Of a stretch of DNA of 34,886 nt, positions 31,002 to 34,886 are shown one piece after another. The notes under the pieces are model-generated. The model was not told the DNA's origin and did no database searches. It saw only the letters and a program-made list of their open reading frames with translations. The stretch comes from Chersky-806 sp036502405. GTDB lineage: Bacteria > Actinomycetota > Acidimicrobiia > IMCC26256 > JAENVU01. Numbering within the stretch: position 1 is the stretch's first letter; the number at the start of each line of letters is the position of its first letter. Where the stretch lies: the NCBI GenBank assembly GCA_036502405.1, contig DASXYP010000135.1:1-34886 (forward strand), in the 5' to 3' direction. The position numbers and the translations under genes were made by a program.

Positions 31002-31964
31002 ATGCGACTCTTCGTGACCGGCGCCGCCGGCTTCATCGGCTCGAACTACGTCCGGCACGTGCTCGAGACCTCCGACGACCAGGTGACCGTCTTCGACGCG
31101 CTGACCTACGCAGGGAACCTCGAGAACCTGCACGGCCTCGACGACGACCCCCGGTTCGCCTTCGTGAAGGGAAACATCACCGACCGTGACGCCGTCGCCT
31201 CGGCGATGGACGGCCACGACGCGGTCGTGCACTTCGCGGCCGAGAGCCACGTGGACCGGTCGATCGCCAGCCCCGACGAGTTCGTCCACACCAACTGCGA
31301 CGGCACGAACGTGATGTGCGACGTCGCCCGCCGCGTCGGCGTCGACCGGTTCCTCCACATCTCCACCGACGAGGTGTACGGGTCGATCGCCGAGGGCTCG
31401 TTCCGGGAGACCGACCCGCTCGAGCCCCGGTCCCCGTACTCGGCGTCGAAAGCCGGCTCGGACCTCATCGCGCTCTCGTACCACTCGACGTACGGCCTCC
31501 CGGTCATCGTCACCCGGTCGTCGAACAACTTCGGGCCGTACCAGTTCCCGGAGAAGGTGATCCCGCTGTTCGTCACCAACCTCCTCGACGGGGAGAAGGT
31601 GCCGCTCTACGGCGACGGCCTCAACGTGCGCGACTGGTGCTTCGTGGAGGACAATTGCGCGGGCGTGGACATCGTGCTGCGCGCCGGGTCCGTCGGCGAG
31701 ATCTACAACATCGGCGCGGGCAACGAGGTGCCGAACCGGTTCCTGACCGAAAGCATCCTCGAGATCCTGGGCCACGACGAGTCGATGATCGACTACGTCG
31801 AGGACCGGCTGGGCCACGACCGGCGCTACTCCATCGACATCTCGAAGGTGCGGGCGCTCGGGTGGAGCCCCCGACGGGAGTTCCGCGAGGCGCTCGAGGC
31901 CACCGTCGCGTGGTACCGCGACAACCGCTCGTGGTGGGAGCCGCTCAAGCGGCGGACGGAGTAG
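31002..31964 (+). CDS. rfbB: dTDP-glucose 4,6-dehydratase
   Basis: 320-residue extended short-chain dehydrogenase/reductase. It converts dTDP-glucose to dTDP-4-keto-6-deoxyglucose with bound NAD+, the second step of dTDP-6-deoxyhexose synthesis. Visible: TGAAGFIGSN (6-15) for NAD binding, HFAAESHVDRSI (77-88), the catalytic STDEVYGS (121-128, Thr122/Asp123/Glu124), YSASK (Tyr146/Lys150) and RSSNNFGPYQFPEKVIP. All active-site residues are intact. Start ATG 31002 fits the family N-terminus exactly. The stop TAG shares one base with the GTG of the next gene, so the three-gene set rmlB - DUF2142 - GT2 is an operon. rmlA and the rmlC-like gene lie on the other strand 2-4 kb to the left. Confidence 0.96.
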   Translation: MRLFVTGAAGFIGSNYVRHVLETSDDQVTVFDALTYAGNLENLHGLDDDPRFAFVKGNITDRDAVASAMDGHDAVVHFAAESHVDRSIASPDEFVHTNCDGTNVMCDVARRVGVDRFLHISTDEVYGSIAEGSFRETDPLEPRSPYSASKAGSDLIALSYHSTYGLPVIVTRSSNNFGPYQFPEKVIPLFVTNLLDGEKVPLYGDGLNVRDWCFVEDNCAGVDIVLRAGSVGEIYNIGAGNEVPNRFLTESILEILGHDESMIDYVEDRLGHDRRYSIDISKVRALGWSPRREFREALEATVAWYRDNRSWWEPLKRRTE

Positions 31965-33529
31965 TGCTCCGGCGGGTCAGCTGGCGCTGGTGGACGTCGT
32001 TCGCGATCTTCGCCGCGCTCGGGCTCGCGTGGGTCCTCGCCACCCCGCTCTTCGCGGCCCCGGACGAGCCCGCCCACGTCGTGCGGGCCGCCTCGGTGGG
32101 CCGGGGCCAGCTCCTGGGCACGACGCCCCCCGCCGACCAGCAGGTGCCGCCGATCGGCGACGCCGCGACCGTCGTCACGGCGCCCGGCATCTACCGCAGC
32201 GCCAACCGCGTTGCCTGCCTCGCCGGGCACCCGAACCGACCGGCAAGCTGCGTCGCGTTCCACGGCTCGAGTGCGGAGACCCACGTCCAGACCTACGTCG
32301 GCCACCACAGCCCGGCCTACTACGCCCCGGTCGGGTTCCTCAGCCGCGTCGTGAGCCCCGGCGCGGGGCAGGTCTACCTCATGCGCATCATCGGCATGCT
32401 GGCGATCGCGGCGTTGCTCGCGTCCGCACTCGAGACGCTCCGGCGCACGGTCCTGCCGATGTGGGCCGGCGCCGGCTTCGCGATCGCCCTCTCCCCGATG
32501 GTGCTGTTCCTCGGCGCGACCGTGAGCCCGAGCGGCGTCGAGATCGGCTCCGCGATCGCGGTCTGGGTCCACGGCTCGGTGCTCGCCAAGGAAGCCGACG
32601 ACCGCGTGGACCCGAAGGTCGTCGACCGGCTCGGCATCGCCGCCTGCGTGCTCGTGCTCTCGCGCGCGCTCTCGCCGCTGTGGCTGGCGGTGCTGGGGCT
32701 CGTCCTGCTCATCCTCACGAGCCGGTCGGGGCTGCGTGCGCTCGTGCACTCGCGCCGGGTCTGGATCTGGGCCGGGGTGCTCGCGGCATGCACGGCAGCT
32801 CAGCTCTGGTGGTATGCGTACGGCCACCCACTGAGCTACTTCGTCGGCACGCCGGTGCACGGTTCGGGCGTCGCGCTCGTCCGCACCAGCTTCGGCAAGA
32901 GCAGTGAGATGCTGCGGGAGATGATCGGGGTGTTCGGCTGGCTCGAGACACGCGCGCCGGCTGTCACCTATCTGGTCTGGCTGCTCGCGCTGGGAGCGAT
33001 CGTCGCGCTCGCGCTGGCGGTGGCGTCCGCACGCTTCGTCTGGGCGCTCCTCGCCGCGACCGCGGCGGCCGTCGTGATCCCGGTGCTCGTCGAGGCGGCC
33101 GGCGCGCACGAGGCCGGCTTCATCTGGCAGGGGCGCTACTCGCTGCCGCTCGCGGTCGGGGTCCCGATCATCGCCGGCGTCGGCGTGGGCTCCTCCGAGA
33201 CCGCGAGCCGGCTCGGCCGCCGCCTGGCCCTCGTCCTCGTCGCGAGCCTCGCGGTCGCCCAGATCCTGGCATTCACGCAGGCGATCCGGAGGTACGCAGT
33301 CGGCGCGCACGGGCCGCTCTGGTTCTTCGGGCACGGGCAGTGGTCGCCTCCGGGGACTGCGCCCGTGCTGATCGTCGGGTTCGCGCTCGCCATCGCCGCG
33401 GGGCTGTGGTGGATCGTCCTCGCGCCGCCGCGCTGGCGCGGTCACGGTGGTGAGGGGTCGGCCGATCTCGCCGTCGGCGTCCCCACGGCTGCGCCCGTCG
33501 CGGCCGCGGATGCGGCGGTGACGGTGTGA
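31964..33529 (+). CDS. DUF2142-family polytopic membrane protein
   Basis: 521 residues with about ten to twelve hydrophobic segments. After the first helix comes APDEPAHVVRAASVGRGQ (32-49), the acidic PDEP-x-H motif of DUF2142 proteins, followed by a large outer loop with two cysteines (ANRVACLAGHPNRPASC). The motif position recalls the D/E pair of GT-C glycosyltransferases, so a transferase using a lipid-linked sugar outside the membrane is a reasonable inference; no function is firmly known to me. The start GTG 31964 overlaps the rmlB stop by one base, and the end overlaps the following GT2 start by 4 bases (GTGA), placing it in a wall- or capsule-glycan operon. The C-terminal 25 residues are Ala/Val-rich. 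Confidence 0.82.
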   Translation: MLRRVSWRWWTSFAIFAALGLAWVLATPLFAAPDEPAHVVRAASVGRGQLLGTTPPADQQVPPIGDAATVVTAPGIYRSANRVACLAGHPNRPASCVAFHGSSAETHVQTYVGHHSPAYYAPVGFLSRVVSPGAGQVYLMRIIGMLAIAALLASALETLRRTVLPMWAGAGFAIALSPMVLFLGATVSPSGVEIGSAIAVWVHGSVLAKEADDRVDPKVVDRLGIAACVLVLSRALSPLWLAVLGLVLLILTSRSGLRALVHSRRVWIWAGVLAACTAAQLWWYAYGHPLSYFVGTPVHGSGVALVRTSFGKSSEMLREMIGVFGWLETRAPAVTYLVWLLALGAIVALALAVASARFVWALLAATAAAVVIPVLVEAAGAHEAGFIWQGRYSLPLAVGVPIIAGVGVGSSETASRLGRRLALVLVASLAVAQILAFTQAIRRYAVGAHGPLWFFGHGQWSPPGTAPVLIVGFALAIAAGLWWIVLAPPRWRGHGGEGSADLAVGVPTAAPVAAADAAVTV

Positions 33530-34854
33530 GCGCGGCCCGGGTCACGCCGCGGATCCGGGTCGTGGTCGTCGACTACAACGGCGGTGACCTCACCATCGAC
33601 TGCCTCGAGCACCTCGTGGCGTCCGACCATCCGGCCGACGCGCTCGACCTCGTCCTGGTCGACAACGGGTCACAGGACTCGGTGGCCAAGCGGGTCCGAG
33701 CCGAGCTGCCCTCCGTACGCGTCGTCCAGAGCGCCGAGAACCGCGGCTTCGCCGGTGGCTGCAACCTCGGCATCGGCGATCTGCGCGACGTCGACCACAT
33801 CGCCCTGGTCAACAGCGATGCGACCGTATCGCCCGGCTGGCTCCGCCCGTTGCTCGAAGCCCTCGACCAGGACCCGATGGTCGGTGCCGCGTCACCCAAG
33901 ATCCTGCTCGCCCGCCGGTACCGGGCCGTCGACATCTCGGTGCCGACCGCCCGCCGCCGCGGCGATCGGCGCGACCTCGGTGTCCGCGTCACCGGAGCCC
34001 GCATCGGCGACGAGGACGTGTGGCGCGAGGTCCGGTTCCCCGCCGGCACGTTCGGCCCCGAGCTCGACCGGGACGGGACCGAGCTGTGCTGGACCACGGC
34101 GACGGCCCGGGTGCTGGTGCCCGCGAGCGCATCGTCGGCCGCGCCGCTCGAGCTGCGTCTCGACGCGCCCGGCGCGGTCGAGGTCACGTTCACGGTGGAA
34201 GGGCGCCGGACGTCGGCACGCGTCAGCTCGGAGCCGGGGTGGTGCGCGGTGCCCGGCGACGGCGCGCCGTTCGACGTCGTGAACAACGTCGGCACACGTC
34301 TCGTCGAGGACGGGTACGCGGCCGACCGGGGCTGGCTCGAGCAGGACCACGGCCAGTACGAGCGTCCCGAGGACGTCTTCGCGTGGTGCGGTGCCGCGGT
34401 GCTGCTGCGCGCCGACTACCTCCGCGACGTCGGGACGTTCGACGAGCGGCTGTTCCTGTACTCGGAGGACGTCGAGCTCGCGTGGCGGGGCCTGGGGCGG
34501 GGATGGCGTCACCGGTACGTTCCCGGCTCCGTGGTGCGCCACGTCCACGCGGCGACCGCACAGCGGTCCACCCGGACCGGGACGCTGAAGGAGCGCAACC
34601 GGCTCCTGGTGCTCGTGCGCCACGCCCGGCCGGGACTCGTCGCCCGTGCGCTGCTCCGGTACGTCCTGGTCACCGGCTCGTACGCCCGCCGCGACCTGCT
34701 CGAGCCCGCCCGGGCCGGCGCGCCGGTGCGGCCCGCCGTCGTCAGCCGGCGGGTTCGCGCGTTCGGGGGCTTCCTGCGGTGGGCTCCGGCGATGGTGCGG
34801 TCCCGGCGCGCGGACCGCCGTCGGGCGCGGCCCCGGCCACCGCGGGCGGGCTGA
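33526..34854 (+). CDS. Family 2 glycosyltransferase, rhamnosyltransferase-like, with a central insertion
   Basis: 442 residues. The GT-A domain begins VVVVDYNGGDLTIDCL (12-27), then VDNGSQD (45-51), ENRGFAGGCNLGI (71-83) and VNSDATVSPGW (95-105). A beta-rich insertion of about 120 residues (130-250) interrupts it before VVNNVGTRLVEDGY; such an insert is, from memory, usual in an actinobacterial branch of this family. The catalytic region is FLYSEDVELAWR (310-321), followed by RYVPGSVVRHVHAAT and an ERNRLLVLVRHARPG segment. The C-terminal 40 residues are Arg-rich. No membrane helix is obvious. In an operon with rmlB it probably transfers a dTDP-derived deoxyhexose such as rhamnose. Start GTG 33526 overlaps the DUF2142 stop by 4 bases. 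Nothing is found in the last 32 bases of the window. Confidence 0.88.
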   Translation: MSAARVTPRIRVVVVDYNGGDLTIDCLEHLVASDHPADALDLVLVDNGSQDSVAKRVRAELPSVRVVQSAENRGFAGGCNLGIGDLRDVDHIALVNSDATVSPGWLRPLLEALDQDPMVGAASPKILLARRYRAVDISVPTARRRGDRRDLGVRVTGARIGDEDVWREVRFPAGTFGPELDRDGTELCWTTATARVLVPASASSAAPLELRLDAPGAVEVTFTVEGRRTSARVSSEPGWCAVPGDGAPFDVVNNVGTRLVEDGYAADRGWLEQDHGQYERPEDVFAWCGAAVLLRADYLRDVGTFDERLFLYSEDVELAWRGLGRGWRHRYVPGSVVRHVHAATAQRSTRTGTLKERNRLLVLVRHARPGLVARALLRYVLVTGSYARRDLLEPARAGAPVRPAVVSRRVRAFGGFLRWAPAMVRSRRADRRRARPRPPRAG

Positions 34855-34886
34855 AGTCCGGCTCAAGCCACCCCGCCCGGCCGTCG

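Noticed and set aside
1..34886. Mobile element, integrase, tRNA attachment site or toxin-antitoxin pair
   Set aside because: No transposase or recombinase motifs, no terminal inverted repeats and no tRNA-like fold were found in the gaps.

Overview
The window is very GC-rich (about 70% by eye), gene-dense DNA from a high-GC Gram-positive bacterium (Actinomycetota). The class Acidimicrobiia is my best guess, not a demonstrated assignment. The left edge carries the actinobacterial core arrangement glyA - wecA - small atp genes - atpB. Several genes appear to have leaderless promoters. Secreted cell-wall enzymes carry a beta-rich repeat of a type I associate with actinobacteria. I see no tRNA, rRNA, CRISPR array, transposase or phage gene.

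Layout. (1) 1-4140, minus: glyA, wecA-type initiating transferase, atpZ-like, atpI-like and the start of atpB, which runs off the left edge. (2) 4259-10841, minus: a tight six-gene operon in which every junction is a 4-base overlap. In order of transcription it encodes a DegT/DnrJ aminotransferase, a Gfo/Idh/MocA dehydrogenase, a WbpD/WlbB-like acetyltransferase, an FAD oxidoreductase, a CE4 polysaccharide deacetylase and a membrane GT2. (3) 11009-14550, plus: UDP-GlcNAc 2-epimerase, Zn-ribbon methyltransferase, second FAD oxidoreductase. (4) 14556-17422, minus: a GT39-like membrane protein and a GT4. (5) 17448-20834, plus: GT4, O-antigen ligase/polymerase (Wzy/WaaL class), methyltransferase. 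(6) 20842-25513: two paralogous Wzx-type flippases on minus, bracketing a plus-strand Wzz/BY-kinase (Wzc-like) fusion. (7) 25546-30797, minus: a secreted CAP-domain protein, an RmlC-like epimerase, RmlA, and a secreted glucosaminidase. (8) 31002-34854, plus: RmlB, a DUF2142 membrane protein, and a GT2 of the rhamnosyltransferase-like class.

Together the genes describe a Wzx/Wzy/Wzc-type surface polysaccharide locus. WecA starts the lipid-linked unit. Regions 2 and 3 plausibly make and modify a diacetamido-uronic acid-type sugar. RmlA, RmlB and the RmlC-like protein make a dTDP-6-deoxyhexose. Soluble and membrane GTs assemble the unit, Wzx exports it, Wzy polymerises it, and the BY-kinase fusion sets chain length. 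No RmlD reductase and no UDP-GlcNAc 6-dehydrogenase (WbpA type) is visible, so both pathways are incomplete in this window.

The most unusual features are: a roughly 95-residue Cys-pair repeat present three times at the C-terminus of both secreted proteins (CAP and glucosaminidase); an 11-bp inverted repeat in the CAP mRNA leader that ends inside the ribosome-binding site; a set of six -10 boxes 6-11 nt before start codons (leaderless transcripts), two of them overlapping head to head in a 25-bp intergenic region; and a six-codon mini-ORF linking two genes by stop/start overlaps.
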